A DNA stretch of 47,599 nt from Bacteroidales bacterium (GTDB taxonomy: Bacteria > Bacteroidota > Bacteroidia > Bacteroidales > F082): the NCBI GenBank assembly GCA_014860665.1, contig JACZJI010000120.1, positions 1-47,599 on the forward strand, written 5' to 3'. The notes below the pieces were generated by a model. The model saw nothing but the letters and a program-made list of their open reading frames with translations, was not told the DNA's origin and did not search any database. Shown piece by piece: positions 33,906-43,528 of the stretch. A program made the position numbers and the translations under genes. Every line of letters starts with the position of its first letter. The first letter of the stretch is position 1.

Positions 33906-35459
33906 TCAATGACTAAATGGATTCTTAATCTCAGAAACCCGTTGCTCCCAAAATTTATTGAAATCAACGCGTGGTTGGGTACACAGCCACACACCCGTGC
34001 CATATTCCCTGGCCAGAGGATTGCTGATTTTGCCTATTTCCCTGCATTCGCCAAAGAGACTGGCCACATCTTTTCCCAGCTCACTGTTGATATAAATAAA
34101 GCTGGTGATTTGATGTTTGGGATGTCTGGGAAACCAGTAGAAGAAGCTTCCGTTAAAACATGACGGGTCGGGCAGATGGTACTTTTTTCCGATGACCATA
34201 ACAGAACCTGCTTCACCGTAATTTTCTGCATAGATCATGGCTCCCTGTTTATCTGGTATCTCATTGTATGCTTTGGCTGTGATGGCAGCCAGTTCTCTCC
34301 AGCCCAGCATGTCGGCATAATCCTGCGGCAGGTCGTGAATCCGTCCGTCTTCCCAGCGCAAACTGGCGTCCATGCCAAATTTGTCCATTGCAACAGCAAA
34401 ATATTTTACAAGCTTTTTGGCCCTGAAAACAGGGATTCCCATAGGAACTACCGGTAATGTCAACAGGATAATTACAGCAGCAAGCAATATCCTGCTGCCT
34501 TGTTTCTTCAGTCTGCTTTCCCACCAAACACCACCTGCAGCAATCCAAAGGATGAAAAGACCAATGGTATAATAACTTTTTCCCCTCAATAGGGCAAGTA
34601 TCAGCACAACTATTATACTTCCAATCAGCAGGGGTCGGTACAGTTTCAGCTTTTTACTTACAAGCAGACTGATAATTCCGGGAATTGCCAGTACCGCAGC
34701 CATTGAAGCCAGGAAAAACTGGTCGGTAAAAAACGAAAACCTGTTTACGTGCACCAGTTGCGAATTCTCCAGTGCCTGCATATGCTCCATCACCGGCAGG
34801 TGTTCCTTGATTTGCCAGATAAAATTGGGAAGAAAAACCACAAAACTGATCAAAAGACATATATAAAATGCCTTCTTAGTGAAAACAATTCTTTTATTAG
34901 AAAGAGCAAAGGCCAGCAGAAAACCAAAGATCTCCAGTGCTATCAGATACTTGTTCAGCATTCCCAGTCCGGCCACCAGCCCCAGCAGAAGAAGGTATTT
35001 ATCATCATTGGTGTTTAACCATTTCAGGATAACCCAAATAATAAGACCCCAGAAAATAATACCAAAACCAACCGGTTGAAAAAGTAAAAAAGCACGCAGG
35101 TTAAAGGGCGTTACCATGAGTGCTATTGACACCAAAATCTGTGCATATTTCTTCCCTCCCAGTTCCTTTGCCACTGACGCCCCCAATATGACGTACACGC
35201 CGCTGAGCAATATAGGAATAAGCCGTGCCGACAGCAACGAATAACCCAGCAGGTGGATCATAACCCAGGACACAAATCCCACCATTGGAGGGACTGAAGC
35301 ATATCCTGCCGCTAGGTGTTGGCCCAGAGAAAAATAAAGTAACTCATCGCGGTGAAAACCCAGCGTGTTGTAAAAAACAAGATGCAATAAAATATTAAGA
35401 AAGGCTATGATGAAAACATAACCGGACAGGCTATTGTTTGTTTCAGACCTGATTTTCAT
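33906..35459 (-). CDS. Glycosyltransferase family 39 (ArnT/PMT-like) membrane protein
   Basis: Multi-pass membrane enzyme of 517 residues that should move a sugar from a polyprenyl-phosphate donor to a periplasmic acceptor. It has about ten membrane helices, the family acidic motif after TM1 in FHRDELLYFSLGQHLAAGYASVPPMVG, and a C-terminal periplasmic domain (about 380-517). Acceptor unknown; glycoproteins or lipid A are the usual options. It stands alone; on the minus strand a TATTTTTG -7 element (35481-35488) lies 21 bp before its ATG. Confidence 0.9.
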   Translation of the reverse strand: MKIRSETNNSLSGYVFIIAFLNILLHLVFYNTLGFHRDELLYFSLGQHLAAGYASVPPMVGFVSWVMIHLLGYSLLSARLIPILLSGVYVILGASVAKELGGKKYAQILVSIALMVTPFNLRAFLLFQPVGFGIIFWGLIIWVILKWLNTNDDKYLLLLGLVAGLGMLNKYLIALEIFGFLLAFALSNKRIVFTKKAFYICLLISFVVFLPNFIWQIKEHLPVMEHMQALENSQLVHVNRFSFFTDQFFLASMAAVLAIPGIISLLVSKKLKLYRPLLIGSIIVVLILALLRGKSYYTIGLFILWIAAGGVWWESRLKKQGSRILLAAVIILLTLPVVPMGIPVFRAKKLVKYFAVAMDKFGMDASLRWEDGRIHDLPQDYADMLGWRELAAITAKAYNEIPDKQGAMIYAENYGEAGSVMVIGKKYHLPDPSCFNGSFFYWFPRHPKHQITSFIYINSELGKDVASLFGECREIGKISNPLAREYGTGVWLCTQPRVDFNKFWEQRVSEIKNPFSH

Positions 35460-35480
35460 AGGTTTTTGTTATGAAAGAGA

Positions 35481-35488
35481 CAAAAATA
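35481..35488 (-). promoter_or_regulatory. -7 promoter element of the GT39 gene
   Basis: Minus-strand TATTTTTG matches TAnnTTTG, 21 bp before the start codon. Confidence 0.5.
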
Positions 35489-35700
35489 GTAAAATCCGAA
35501 TCGATGTTTTTAAATCGGTAAATATTCCGGCTAAAAATCGTTTTAACATTTTTTAACTATACTAAAGTCAAATTCCGCGTAGAAGTCACCTCTCTTTCTC
35601 TCATAAAACATTGTTTATACTCCCTTTATAGCAGTATTTTTACAGTGTATAAATTAACACGCATGCGTACTATATCAGGACAATAGGTATCATTTGTCCA

Positions 35701-35708
35701 TACATTTG
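35701..35708 (+). promoter_or_regulatory. -7 promoter element of the fixABCX operon
   Basis: TACATTTG matches TAnnTTTG, 37 bp before the fixA ATG. No convincing -33 partner was identified. Confidence 0.45.
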
Positions 35709-35745
35709 CCTGTTCAAGGTTTAACACTAAAAAGAATATAGATAT

Positions 35746-36546
35746 ATGCATGCGTTGGTATTTATTAAGCAAGTTCCGGATGCTTCGCAGGTAAGGGTAA
35801 ATTATGAAACGGGGACTTTGATCCGTGAAGGGGTTCCTGCCATTCTCAATCCCTTTGAGGCCCATGCTGTTGAAGAAGCCGTAAAACTGAGAGAAAAATT
35901 CGGCGGAAAAGTCTCCGTTATTACCATGGGGCCACCACAGGCCACCCAGGCGCTGAAAGAATGTCTGGCCATGGGTGCCGATAAAGCCTTTCTTTTATCT
36001 GACAGGGCTTTTGCCGGTTCCGACACGCTTGCTACTTCTTATGCACTTTACGAAGGTGCCCGCAAGATCATCGAACTGGAAGGAGAAGTTGACCTGTACT
36101 TCGCAGGCAAACAGGCCATCGACGGTGACACGGCACAAACCGGTCCCGGCATCGCCACCCGTTTCGACATCCCCTTGGTCACTTATCTCACCAAAATGGA
36201 TGAAGTGAATTTTGAAAAGAAATATGCCGTCGCCACCCGTTTGACGGAATTAGGACATGAGACCGTACAAGTTCCCATTCCGGCATTCTTCACGGTGGAA
36301 GAAAGTCTGAATGAGCTTTCTCATGCCCCGTTGCCGTGGCTAATCAAAGCAGCCCAAACAGAAATCATTATGCTTTCCAGTGAAAATGTGGAACTTGACC
36401 GCAACCAGTGCGGGCTGAAACACTCACCCACCATGGTCAAGAAAGCTTTTACCCCGGAAAAAAGGCAACGCGGTGAAACGCTGACAGGCTCACTGGATGA
36501 ACTCATAAAAGAAACTGCCGGTCATCTGGCATCATTTGTAAAATAA
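35746..36546 (+). CDS. fixA: Electron transfer flavoprotein subunit beta, FixA type
   Basis: Small subunit of the FixAB electron transfer flavoprotein, 266 residues. It shows VFIKQVPD at the start, the NPFEAHAVEEAVKLRE segment, and the nucleotide-binding loop AGKQAIDGDTAQTGPGIA. The DGDTAQ loop is of the kind found in FixA-type bifurcating flavoproteins, where a second FAD replaces AMP. It is the first of four genes in fixABCX order, with fixB 11 bp downstream. Start is at the only ATG upstream of the conserved motif. Confidence 0.93.
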   Translation: MHALVFIKQVPDASQVRVNYETGTLIREGVPAILNPFEAHAVEEAVKLREKFGGKVSVITMGPPQATQALKECLAMGADKAFLLSDRAFAGSDTLATSYALYEGARKIIELEGEVDLYFAGKQAIDGDTAQTGPGIATRFDIPLVTYLTKMDEVNFEKKYAVATRLTELGHETVQVPIPAFFTVEESLNELSHAPLPWLIKAAQTEIIMLSSENVELDRNQCGLKHSPTMVKKAFTPEKRQRGETLTGSLDELIKETAGHLASFVK

Positions 36547-36557
36547 GTAATCGCCCC

Positions 36558-37607
36558 ATGTTAGATATCACCAAAAAAGACCCGGAAATTTCCAATTACA
36601 AAGACGTCTGGGTATATGTTGAACAGACTGACGGCGTGCCTCAGCCCGTCTCCTTCGAACTTCTGACCAAAGCCCGTGAGCTTGCTGCCCAAATCGACGG
36701 GAAAGTAGCTGCAGTTTCCATTGGAAAAAACGTAGCCCATCTTGCCGATGAAGCTTTTAAATTCGGCGCTGATAAATTCTACATCATCGAAGATGAGATC
36801 TTTGCTGATTACCGCACCGAACCCTATCGCGAAGCTTTGTCAGAACTGGTAGTAAAATACAAACCAGAGATCTTTCTTATCGGTGCCACCACCCAGGGCC
36901 GTGACCTTTCGGGAACCGTGGCCACCGAACTGAGAACAGGCCTTACGGCAGATACTACCAAACAGGACATAGATCCCGAAACCAAATTCCTGTTAATGAC
37001 ACGTCCTACTTTCGGCGGAAGCCTGATGGCCACTATCTATTGCCCGAAACACAGGCCACAGATGTCTACGGTACGTCCTGGCGTGTTTTCAGCAGTACCG
37101 GTTGAATCGCCTGTTGCAGGAGAGATCATCCGTGAAAAAACAGACATAACCGAAGAAAAGATTGTTAAAAAGATTCTGAAAAAGGTCGTTTCCAACGAAA
37201 GCAGCGTCAACCTCTCTTTTTACGAAGTGATCGTTGCGGGGGGAAAAGGTATGGGAAGTAAAGACAACTTCAAGATGATTCAGGATCTGGCTGATCTGCT
37301 GGGCGGAACCTGGGCCGGATCACGCAAAGCTGTCGAGCTGGGCTATGTTCCCCAGTCGCGTCAGGTGGGACAGACCGGCCAGACCGTACATCCCAAGCTG
37401 TACATCGCCTGCGGCATTTCAGGCGCCATCCAGCACGTTGTCGGGATGCAGACTTCGGACACCATCATTTCCATCAATACGGATAAAGATGCCCCCATCT
37501 TTGATGTTTCCACCTATTGCATTGTGGAAGATGCCTTGAAATTTGTACCCAAACTGATCGAACAATTAAAAAGTCAGAAACTAGCGGAGGTTACCAATGA
37601 GCGATAA
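36558..37607 (+). CDS. fixB: Electron transfer flavoprotein subunit alpha, FixB type
   Basis: FAD-binding large subunit, 349 residues. The C-terminal FAD domain is intact: [24 protein letters not shown], then [17 protein letters not shown] and [16 protein letters not shown]. The N-terminal domain matches the FixA-interacting region. Its last 11 bases overlap the start of fixC, so the genes are translationally coupled. With FixA it should take electrons from NADH and pass them along two paths if the complex bifurcates. Confidence 0.94.
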   Translation: MLDITKKDPEISNYKDVWVYVEQTDGVPQPVSFELLTKARELAAQIDGKVAAVSIGKNVAHLADEAFKFGADKFYIIEDEIFADYRTEPYREALSELVVKYKPEIFLIGATTQGRDLSGTVATELRTGLTADTTKQDIDPETKFLLMTRPTFGGSLMATIYCPKHRPQMSTVRPGVFSAVPVESPVAGEIIREKTDITEEKIVKKILKKVVSNESSVNLSFYEVIVAGGKGMGSKDNFKMIQDLADLLGGTWAGSRKAVELGYVPQSRQVGQTGQTVHPKLYIACGISGAIQHVVGMQTSDTIISINTDKDAPIFDVSTYCIVEDALKFVPKLIEQLKSQKLAEVTNER

Positions 37608-38895
37608 ACTGAAATATGATGTAGTGGTTGTGGGTGCCGGGCCTGCAGGACTGTCGGCAGCCATTATTCTGGCAAAAGCCGGAGTGAAAGTGATCGTGAT
37701 CGAACGCGGGAAGTTCCCGGGAGCCAAAAACGTGATGGGCGGTGTTTTCTACACCGACTGTATGAAAGGCATCGTGGATGAATTTCCCGGAAAAGCCCCC
37801 GTGGAAAGACACATCATTGAACAAAGAATGTGGATCCTGGATGAAAAATCATCCGTGGGATTTAACCATAAAAATGACCGCTTTAACGAAGAACCCTATA
37901 ACTGCCACACCGTTTTCCGGGCCAGATTTGACAAATGGCTGGCTGATGAAGCCGAAAAAGCAGGCGCTTTGATCATCAACAATACGGTGGTCAGAGAAGC
38001 CATTTTGGAAGACGGAAAAGTCGTCGGCGTGAAAACCGACAGACCTCAGGGTGATGTTTATGCCAATGCTGTGATCGTTGCCGACGGTGTAAATTCACTG
38101 CTGGCAAAATCGCTGGGGATGCGCCAGAACATTCAAAAAGATGCCGTGGCCGTGGCTGTGAAAGAAGTCATCGGGCTGGATGAAAAAGTCATCAACGACC
38201 GTTTCAACGTAAAAGCCAACGAAGGGGTGACTATCGAAATGACCGGGAATTTCTTCAACGGAGAAGCCATGGCTTTCCTTTATACCAATCAAAAATCGGT
38301 TTCATTGGGTGTCGGGATGGTGATTGCCGACCTGGTAAAAAACAAACTCAATCCCAATGAATTAATCGAGAGTCTGAAAAAGCATCCATCTGTAGCACCT
38401 TTGATTGAAGGAGGTGAAACCAAAGAATTTCTGGTCCACCTGATTCCGGAAGGCGGATTTCATGCAGTTCCCAAAGTAGCAGGCAATGGTGTGATGCTTG
38501 CCGGTGATGCTGCCATGCTGGTGGATTCCATTCACCGCGAAGGTTCCAACCTGGCCATCACATCCGGGAAATTTGCTGCCGAAACCTATCTTGAAGCTGC
38601 CAAAAAAGGTGATTTTTCGGAAAAGACCTTATCGCTTTACGCTGAAAAACTCAAAGACAGCTTTGTTTTGGAAGACTTGAAGAAATACAAAGGCCTGCCA
38701 GACATGCTTCAGAAAAACGAAAGGTTATTAAAGAAATATCCCAAAGTATTGAATGATGCCGCTTTCGAGCTTCTGAATGTGAATGGTGTTTCCAAAAAAG
38801 ACAAGGAAAAACTGATCTGGAAAAATATGAAACAGGAAATTGGATTAGGCAATATGGTCAAAGACATGCTTAAAATTTGGAGGAACGTAATATGA
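37597..38895 (+). CDS. fixC: FixC: FAD-dependent ETF-quinone oxidoreductase-like protein
   Basis: Flavoprotein of 432 residues that moves electrons from FixAB to the quinone pool. It has the N-terminal FAD motif VVVVGAGPAGLSAAIILAKAG, a central substrate/quinone domain, and the second FAD motif VMLAGDAAMLVDSIHREGSNLAITSGKFAAET. It overlaps fixB by 11 bp, and its stop overlaps the fixX ATG (ATGA at 38892-38895). It lacks a fused ferredoxin domain, supplied by FixX. Confidence 0.94.
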   Translation: MSDKLKYDVVVVGAGPAGLSAAIILAKAGVKVIVIERGKFPGAKNVMGGVFYTDCMKGIVDEFPGKAPVERHIIEQRMWILDEKSSVGFNHKNDRFNEEPYNCHTVFRARFDKWLADEAEKAGALIINNTVVREAILEDGKVVGVKTDRPQGDVYANAVIVADGVNSLLAKSLGMRQNIQKDAVAVAVKEVIGLDEKVINDRFNVKANEGVTIEMTGNFFNGEAMAFLYTNQKSVSLGVGMVIADLVKNKLNPNELIESLKKHPSVAPLIEGGETKEFLVHLIPEGGFHAVPKVAGNGVMLAGDAAMLVDSIHREGSNLAITSGKFAAETYLEAAKKGDFSEKTLSLYAEKLKDSFVLEDLKKYKGLPDMLQKNERLLKKYPKVLNDAAFELLNVNGVSKKDKEKLIWKNMKQEIGLGNMVKDMLKIWRNVI

Positions 38896-39170
38896 CACTG
38901 GAAGATAAACTGTATTTAAACGGCTATAAAACAGACGAAATCGGAGGCTCGCATCTGGCCATCAAAGACGAAAAAGTTTGTGCTACCTGCGCATTAAAGC
39001 AATGCCTTTACGTTTGTGCCTGCAGTGTGTACGAATTGAACGAAAACACACATAAAGTGGAAATAAACTATGATGCCTGTCTGGAATGCGGAACCTGTCG
39101 CATTGCCTGCGATAACATAGAATGGAGCTATCCCAGAGGCGGTTTTGGCATCGCTTATAAATTTGGTTGA
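38892..39170 (+). CDS. fixX: FixX: ferredoxin-like protein with eight cysteines
   Basis: Ferredoxin subunit of the FixABCX complex, 92 residues. ATG 38892 is chosen because GGAGG lies 9 bp upstream and the ATG overlaps the fixC stop; a TTG at 38877 gives a longer but less likely start. Two Cys clusters are visible: CATCALKQCLYVC and CLECGTCRIAC, so two 4Fe-4S clusters are likely, unlike the short E. coli FixX. The C-terminal WSYPRGGFGIAYKFG motif is typical of FixX. It is the last gene of the operon. Confidence 0.92.
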   Translation: MTLEDKLYLNGYKTDEIGGSHLAIKDEKVCATCALKQCLYVCACSVYELNENTHKVEINYDACLECGTCRIACDNIEWSYPRGGFGIAYKFG

Positions 39171-39200
39171 TTTTTTAAGTTAGACCGATAGATTTTTCTC

Positions 39201-39233
39201 AAGGCTTTTCCTTATCGGAAAAGCCTTTCCTTT
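39201..39233 (+). terminator. Terminator after fixX
   Basis: A perfect 11-bp stem AAGGCTTTTCC (39201-39211) / GGAAAAGCCTT (39217-39227) with loop TTATC, then a T-rich tract. It lies between the convergent fixX and FAD-dehydrogenase genes and may act in both directions. Confidence 0.85.
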
Positions 39234-39242
39234 TATGAAAAA

Positions 39243-40781
39243 TCAGGATTCCCGTTTTATGATATCCATAGCAACTTTAATACCGTCGGCAGCGCTGGAC
39301 ATGATGCCACCTGTATAACCGCTTCCTTCGCCTGCGAGGTATAGGTTGCTGAGGCCAGAGGTTCTGCGGTTTTCATCGCGCAGCACCTGGATTGGTGCCG
39401 ACGTTTTGCTTTCCAGCCCCATGATGTTACCGGTTTCAAAACCTTTGACTTTCCTGCTGAAATCATTTAGCCCCACCCGCATGGCATTGCTTACCTTCTC
39501 AGGAAGGTATTCCCACAAAGGGGCTTCAATCAATCCCAGAGGATAACTGCTTTCGGGAATGCCCGACGGAGATTTCTTTTCGATAAAATTCTGAATGCTA
39601 CAGCAGGGGGCTTTGTAACCTTTACCCAACTCAAAGAATTTCTTTTCCAGGCCTTCAAGCCAGTCAAGCGATTCCGAAGCCGAAACTTCACGTCCCAGAT
39701 ACTGATTCAGATTGATACCCGCCACGCATGCCGCATTGGCAAATTTTTCGTTGCGAAGGTAGCGGCTCATCCCGTTGACAATGTTTTGGTCCCCGTAAGC
39801 AGTAGCAGGAACAATAATTCCTCCAGGACACATGCAAAATGTATAAACCGGATGATTTTCCGTTCCCGGTGAGGTAAGCCTGTACTCAGCGGCTTTCACT
39901 CCTTCCAGCTTTTTCACACCCCACTGTGCTGCGTTGATGAGTTCCTGAGGATGTTCCATACGGCTACCCAGGGCAAAATTTTTGGTTCTGAACATTACGC
40001 CCCGCTGCATCAGCATACGATAGGTTTCGTAAGCGGAGTGGCCTGAAGCAATCACAAAATAATCAGCGTCCAGGCTTCCGTTTTGTGTTACGACTTGAAA
40101 AACACTTCCGTTTTTGACGACGAGATCCTGCAGTTGCGTTTCAAACAGCATGGTTCCTCCCAATTCGATAAACTGTAACCGTAGCTTCCTCACAATGCTT
40201 TTTAACAAATCGCTACCCAGATGCGGATGGGTCATGTATTGGATCTCAGGCGGCCCTCCGGCTTCAACATAGGCATTAAGGATAAAAGGTTTTTCGAGGG
40301 ATATATGCTTGCTGCGTGAAGTCAGTTTACCATCAGAAAAAGTTCCGGCACCGCCCTCGCCGAAGGCATAATTTCCCATGGGATCGAAAATTCCGGTGGA
40401 TTCAAAAGACTGAATACGCCGGGCGCGTTCTTCCACTTCCTGGCCCCTTTCCAGCAAGGTGGTTTGAAAACCGGCTTTTTGCAAGACGAACGCGGCAAAA
40501 AATCCTGCCGGGCCGCTGCCGACCACGATAACTTTTTCATCTCTTTTGCGATAGGGAATCTCCAGCATGGGAGCAGCTTCCGGTTCGTCACCCGCCAATT
40601 CGTCAGAGGTAACCAACACCCTCATCTGCCAGTGAATGTCATTTTTTTTCCGGGCATCCAGTGCTTTGTTTTCTATCTGAAAAGAAAACTCACGAATTTT
40701 CAACATCTCGCGAATTCTCTTTTTCAGTAGATCCTGATCGTAGCTGGTCGGGAGATTGAAAGAAAGCTGGCGGTATCCCAT
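39243..40781 (-). CDS. FAD-dependent dehydrogenase (COG2509 family)
   Basis: Predicted flavoprotein of 512 residues. After an N-terminal domain of about 90 residues comes the Rossmann motif VVGSGPAGFFAAFVLQKAGFQTTLLERGQ, the FGEGGAGTFSDGKLTSRSK region and the C-terminal LYLAGEGSGYTGGIMSSAADGIKVAMDII FAD motif, all typical of the uncharacterised COG2509 dehydrogenases. A CCSIQNF segment and MCPGG contain cysteines that could serve redox. Its substrate is unknown. It faces fixABCX across a shared terminator but is not in that operon. Confidence 0.88.
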   Translation of the reverse strand: MGYRQLSFNLPTSYDQDLLKKRIREMLKIREFSFQIENKALDARKKNDIHWQMRVLVTSDELAGDEPEAAPMLEIPYRKRDEKVIVVGSGPAGFFAAFVLQKAGFQTTLLERGQEVEERARRIQSFESTGIFDPMGNYAFGEGGAGTFSDGKLTSRSKHISLEKPFILNAYVEAGGPPEIQYMTHPHLGSDLLKSIVRKLRLQFIELGGTMLFETQLQDLVVKNGSVFQVVTQNGSLDADYFVIASGHSAYETYRMLMQRGVMFRTKNFALGSRMEHPQELINAAQWGVKKLEGVKAAEYRLTSPGTENHPVYTFCMCPGGIIVPATAYGDQNIVNGMSRYLRNEKFANAACVAGINLNQYLGREVSASESLDWLEGLEKKFFELGKGYKAPCCSIQNFIEKKSPSGIPESSYPLGLIEAPLWEYLPEKVSNAMRVGLNDFSRKVKGFETGNIMGLESKTSAPIQVLRDENRRTSGLSNLYLAGEGSGYTGGIMSSAADGIKVAMDIIKRES

Positions 40782-40914
40782 AGGATGCTTTTATTTTATT
40801 TTCTAACGTTTCGCTCTAACTGCTAATTAACTAATAATAAATCTAATGAAAGGCCAAGACTATTTTAGATTACTCATTATTCGTGTTTGAAGTATCCATA
40901 AATCATCTGGATCG

Positions 40915-40956
40915 CTCTGTGAAACTCTGTGTCTGCTTTGTGTAACTCTGTGTAAT
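40915..40956. repeat. CTCTGTG direct repeats
   Basis: The word CTCTGTG recurs in the spacer between the FAD dehydrogenase and metG (40915, 40925 and 40946 areas, with a CTTTGTG variant at 40936), forming a roughly 10-bp-stepped degenerate array. It is non-coding. Confidence 0.55.
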
Positions 40957-41056
40957 AGCTATTTCACAAAGAACCGTTTGATTTGAGAACAAGGAACACC
41001 GATTGCAGATTTGTGAACTTCCGGCTTCGGTCTTCTGACTTCCGACTTCTAGTTCT

Positions 41057-43108
41057 CTACTTCACCTCGCTGCCATTGTCAACTTTAGCTTCGGGAGCAA
41101 CAAAACGCAAATTTCCTTTATTATCTTCAGCCATCAGGATCATGCCCTGTGAAGTGATTCCTTTCAACTCACGAGGTGCCAGATTAACCAGAACACTGAC
41201 CTGCTTCCCGATAATATCTTCAGGTTGATAGTGCTCAGCAATGCCTGAAACTACAGTTCGGCGATCAATACCCGTATCAATCAAGAGTTTCAACAGCTTT
41301 TTGGTTTTGGGCACTTTTACTGCTTCCAGAATGGTTCCAATGCGGATATCCATTTTGGAAAAATCATCGTAAGTAACTTCTTCCTTTTGAGGATTTACAA
41401 TCACTTCATTCCTCTGATTTTCTTCTTTTGTCGCCAACAATTTCTGCACTTGTTTTTCCACATCGGAATCTTCAATTTTTTCGAACAGGAAATCCGGTGT
41501 TCCCAGCTGATGTCCTGCTTTCAGTAATTCAGAACTTCCTGCGGCATCCCACAGCAGCTTTTCCTGATTCAGCATGTTGGTGAGTTTTTCAGCTGAGAAT
41601 GGCAGGAAAGGTTCACTCAAAATCGCCAGGTTGGCAGCAATTTGTAATGAAATATTCAAAATTGTAGCTACCCTTTCCTTATCTGTTTTGAAAAGTTTCC
41701 AGGGTTCGTTATCCGTCAGGTATTTATTTCCAAGACGGGCCAGGTTCATCAGTTCAGACAAGGCTTCTCGGAAGCGATAATGTTCAATGCTTTGAGCAAT
41801 TTTGTCCGGAAATCCCTTCAGCGCTTCCAGCGTTTCACGGTCGGAATCGGTAAGTTCGCCCTTCTGCGGCACTTTACCTTCAAAATATTTCTGAGTCAGC
41901 ACCAGAGTACGGTTGACGAAGTTTCCGAAAATTGCCAGCAGTTCGTTGTTGTTGCGGGCCTGAAAATCTTTCCAGGTAAAATCGTTGTCCTTGGTTTCCG
42001 GCGCATTGGCCGTCAGCACGTAACGCAGCACGTCTTGTTTTCCCGGAAAGTCTTCCAGATATTCATGCAGCCAGACTGCCCAGTTGCGGGAAGTGGAAAT
42101 TTTATCATTTTCAAGGTTCAGAAATTCGTTGGCCGGAACATTATCGGGCAAAATATACGACCCTTCAGCTTTCAGCATGGCCGGAAAAATGATGCAGTGG
42201 AAAACGATGTTGTCCTTGCCAATGAAATGTACAAGTTTGCTGTCGTCAGATTTCCAGTATGGTTCCCAGTCTTTTCCTGTTTTCTGACTCCATTCCTTAC
42301 TGGCCGATATGTACCCGATAGGTGCATCAAACCAGACGTAGAGTACTTTTCCTTCGGCTTCTTCCAGCGGGACTTTCACGCCCCAATCCAGGTCACGGGT
42401 CACGGCACGGGGTTTCAATCCCTGGTCAATCCATGATTTCACCTGGCCGTAGACATTCGATTTCCAGTCGTCTTTGTGCCCTTCTAGAATCCAATCCCGG
42501 AGCCAGCCTTCGTACTGGTCCAGTGGCAAGTACCAGTGTTTGGTTTCCTTCAGTACCGGGACATTTCCGCTTAAAGCAGATTTTGGATTGATGAGTTCCA
42601 GCGGACTGAGTGAAGTGCCACAATGTTCGCACTGGTCGCCATAAGCTTTTTCGAAACCGCAATGAGGACAGGTGCCAGTGATATACCGGTCAGCAAGGAA
42701 AGTTCCCGTTTCTTCATCAAAATACTGCTCATTGGTTTTTTCGATAAACTTTCCATCCCTGTATAAGTGTGCGAAAAATTCGGATGCCGTTTCATGATGC
42801 ACAGGAGCAGAAGTACGGGAATAGATGTCAAAAGAAACTCCCAACTCTTCAAAAGACTTTTTGATGATGTTGTGATAACGATCCACAATATCCTGCGGAG
42901 AAACGCCTTCCTTACGAGCTTTGATGGTAATGGGAACACCATGTTCGTCGGAGCCGCCGATAAACAAAACATCGTTGCCTTTGGAGCGCAGGTAACGTGC
43001 ATAAATGTCGGCCGGAACATAAACTCCTGCCAAATGACCGATATGAATAGGGCCATTGGCGTAAGGCAGCGCCGAAGTCAGCGTATATCTTTTAAAAGTT
43101 TTACTCAT
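41057..43108 (-). CDS. metG: Methionine-tRNA ligase
   Basis: Charges tRNA-Met. The 683-residue enzyme has the class I HIGH motif in [16 protein letters not shown], the zinc knuckle CPHC...CEHC (about residues 146-162), the KMSKS-type loop as KISTS in [14 protein letters not shown], the anticodon-binding helical domain, and a fused C-terminal EMAPII/OB tRNA-binding domain (about 580-683, from [11 protein letters not shown]). Length fits MetG1-type enzymes with the C-terminal domain. On the minus strand TAACTTTG (43133-43140) lies 24 bp upstream as the -7 element. Confidence 0.97.
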   Translation of the reverse strand: MSKTFKRYTLTSALPYANGPIHIGHLAGVYVPADIYARYLRSKGNDVLFIGGSDEHGVPITIKARKEGVSPQDIVDRYHNIIKKSFEELGVSFDIYSRTSAPVHHETASEFFAHLYRDGKFIEKTNEQYFDEETGTFLADRYITGTCPHCGFEKAYGDQCEHCGTSLSPLELINPKSALSGNVPVLKETKHWYLPLDQYEGWLRDWILEGHKDDWKSNVYGQVKSWIDQGLKPRAVTRDLDWGVKVPLEEAEGKVLYVWFDAPIGYISASKEWSQKTGKDWEPYWKSDDSKLVHFIGKDNIVFHCIIFPAMLKAEGSYILPDNVPANEFLNLENDKISTSRNWAVWLHEYLEDFPGKQDVLRYVLTANAPETKDNDFTWKDFQARNNNELLAIFGNFVNRTLVLTQKYFEGKVPQKGELTDSDRETLEALKGFPDKIAQSIEHYRFREALSELMNLARLGNKYLTDNEPWKLFKTDKERVATILNISLQIAANLAILSEPFLPFSAEKLTNMLNQEKLLWDAAGSSELLKAGHQLGTPDFLFEKIEDSDVEKQVQKLLATKEENQRNEVIVNPQKEEVTYDDFSKMDIRIGTILEAVKVPKTKKLLKLLIDTGIDRRTVVSGIAEHYQPEDIIGKQVSVLVNLAPRELKGITSQGMILMAEDNKGNLRFVAPEAKVDNGSEVK

Positions 43109-43132
43109 TACAGTTTCGTTTCAAATTTCGGA

Positions 43133-43140
43133 CAAAGTTA
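43133..43140 (-). promoter_or_regulatory. -7 promoter element of metG
   Basis: Minus-strand TAACTTTG is a full TAnnTTTG match, 24 bp before the metG ATG. Confidence 0.6.
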
Positions 43141-43257
43141 CGGAATAGAGTTTTAGTACAAAACAGAGTTTTAAAGAATTGTTGGAAGACCGAAGTCAGA
43201 AGCTTCTCTTAAATTTCTCCTTATGCGAAAGCCGGCCTGCCAGTCCCTCCACCTTAG

Positions 43258-43401
43258 TAAGTCCGTACTAACGCTATACCTTATTTTTATCTTCTTTTTA
43301 TTTCCTTCATACCTTCTTCGGTTAAAATGTAATTTTTTAGAAGAAATTACGAAGGAGTAAAGAATAAATTAAGGGTATTATAAAGCGTTGGTACGGACTT
43401 A
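43258..43401. repeat. 144-bp foldback (MITE-like) element
   Basis: Ends are 20-bp inverted repeats matching at 18 positions: TAAGTCCGTACTAACGCTAT (43258-43277) and, on the other strand, TAAGTCCGTACCAACGCTTT (from 43401 back to 43382). At the centre is a hairpin GTAATTTTTT / AAGAAATTAC (43329-43350). Partial pairing continues between. It lies in the divergent spacer between metG and the LD-carboxypeptidase gene and holds no ORF. Confidence 0.65.
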
Positions 43402-43490
43402 ACCCGGAGTTGAACCGACTTGTCTACCTGAAGCGGATTAAACCTTATTCCTTAAGCATCCTTCAAAATCTCGTTTTAAAAAATTAATCG

Positions 43491-43498
43491 TAGCTTTG
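43491..43498 (+). promoter_or_regulatory. -7 promoter element of the LD-carboxypeptidase gene
   Basis: TAGCTTTG matches TAnnTTTG, 30 bp before the ATG. Confidence 0.6.
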
Positions 43499-43528
43499 TT
43501 TTAGTGTTCAGCGAAAAAACAACTTTTT

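Noticed and set aside
41780..42436. Plus-strand open reading of 218 codons antisense to metG
   Set aside because: Long but composed of residues expected from the reverse of metG codons; no domain, no ribosome site, no neighbour context.
42571..43056. Minus-strand 161-codon reading in a second frame of metG
   Set aside because: Out-of-frame shadow of the conserved N-terminal part of metG.
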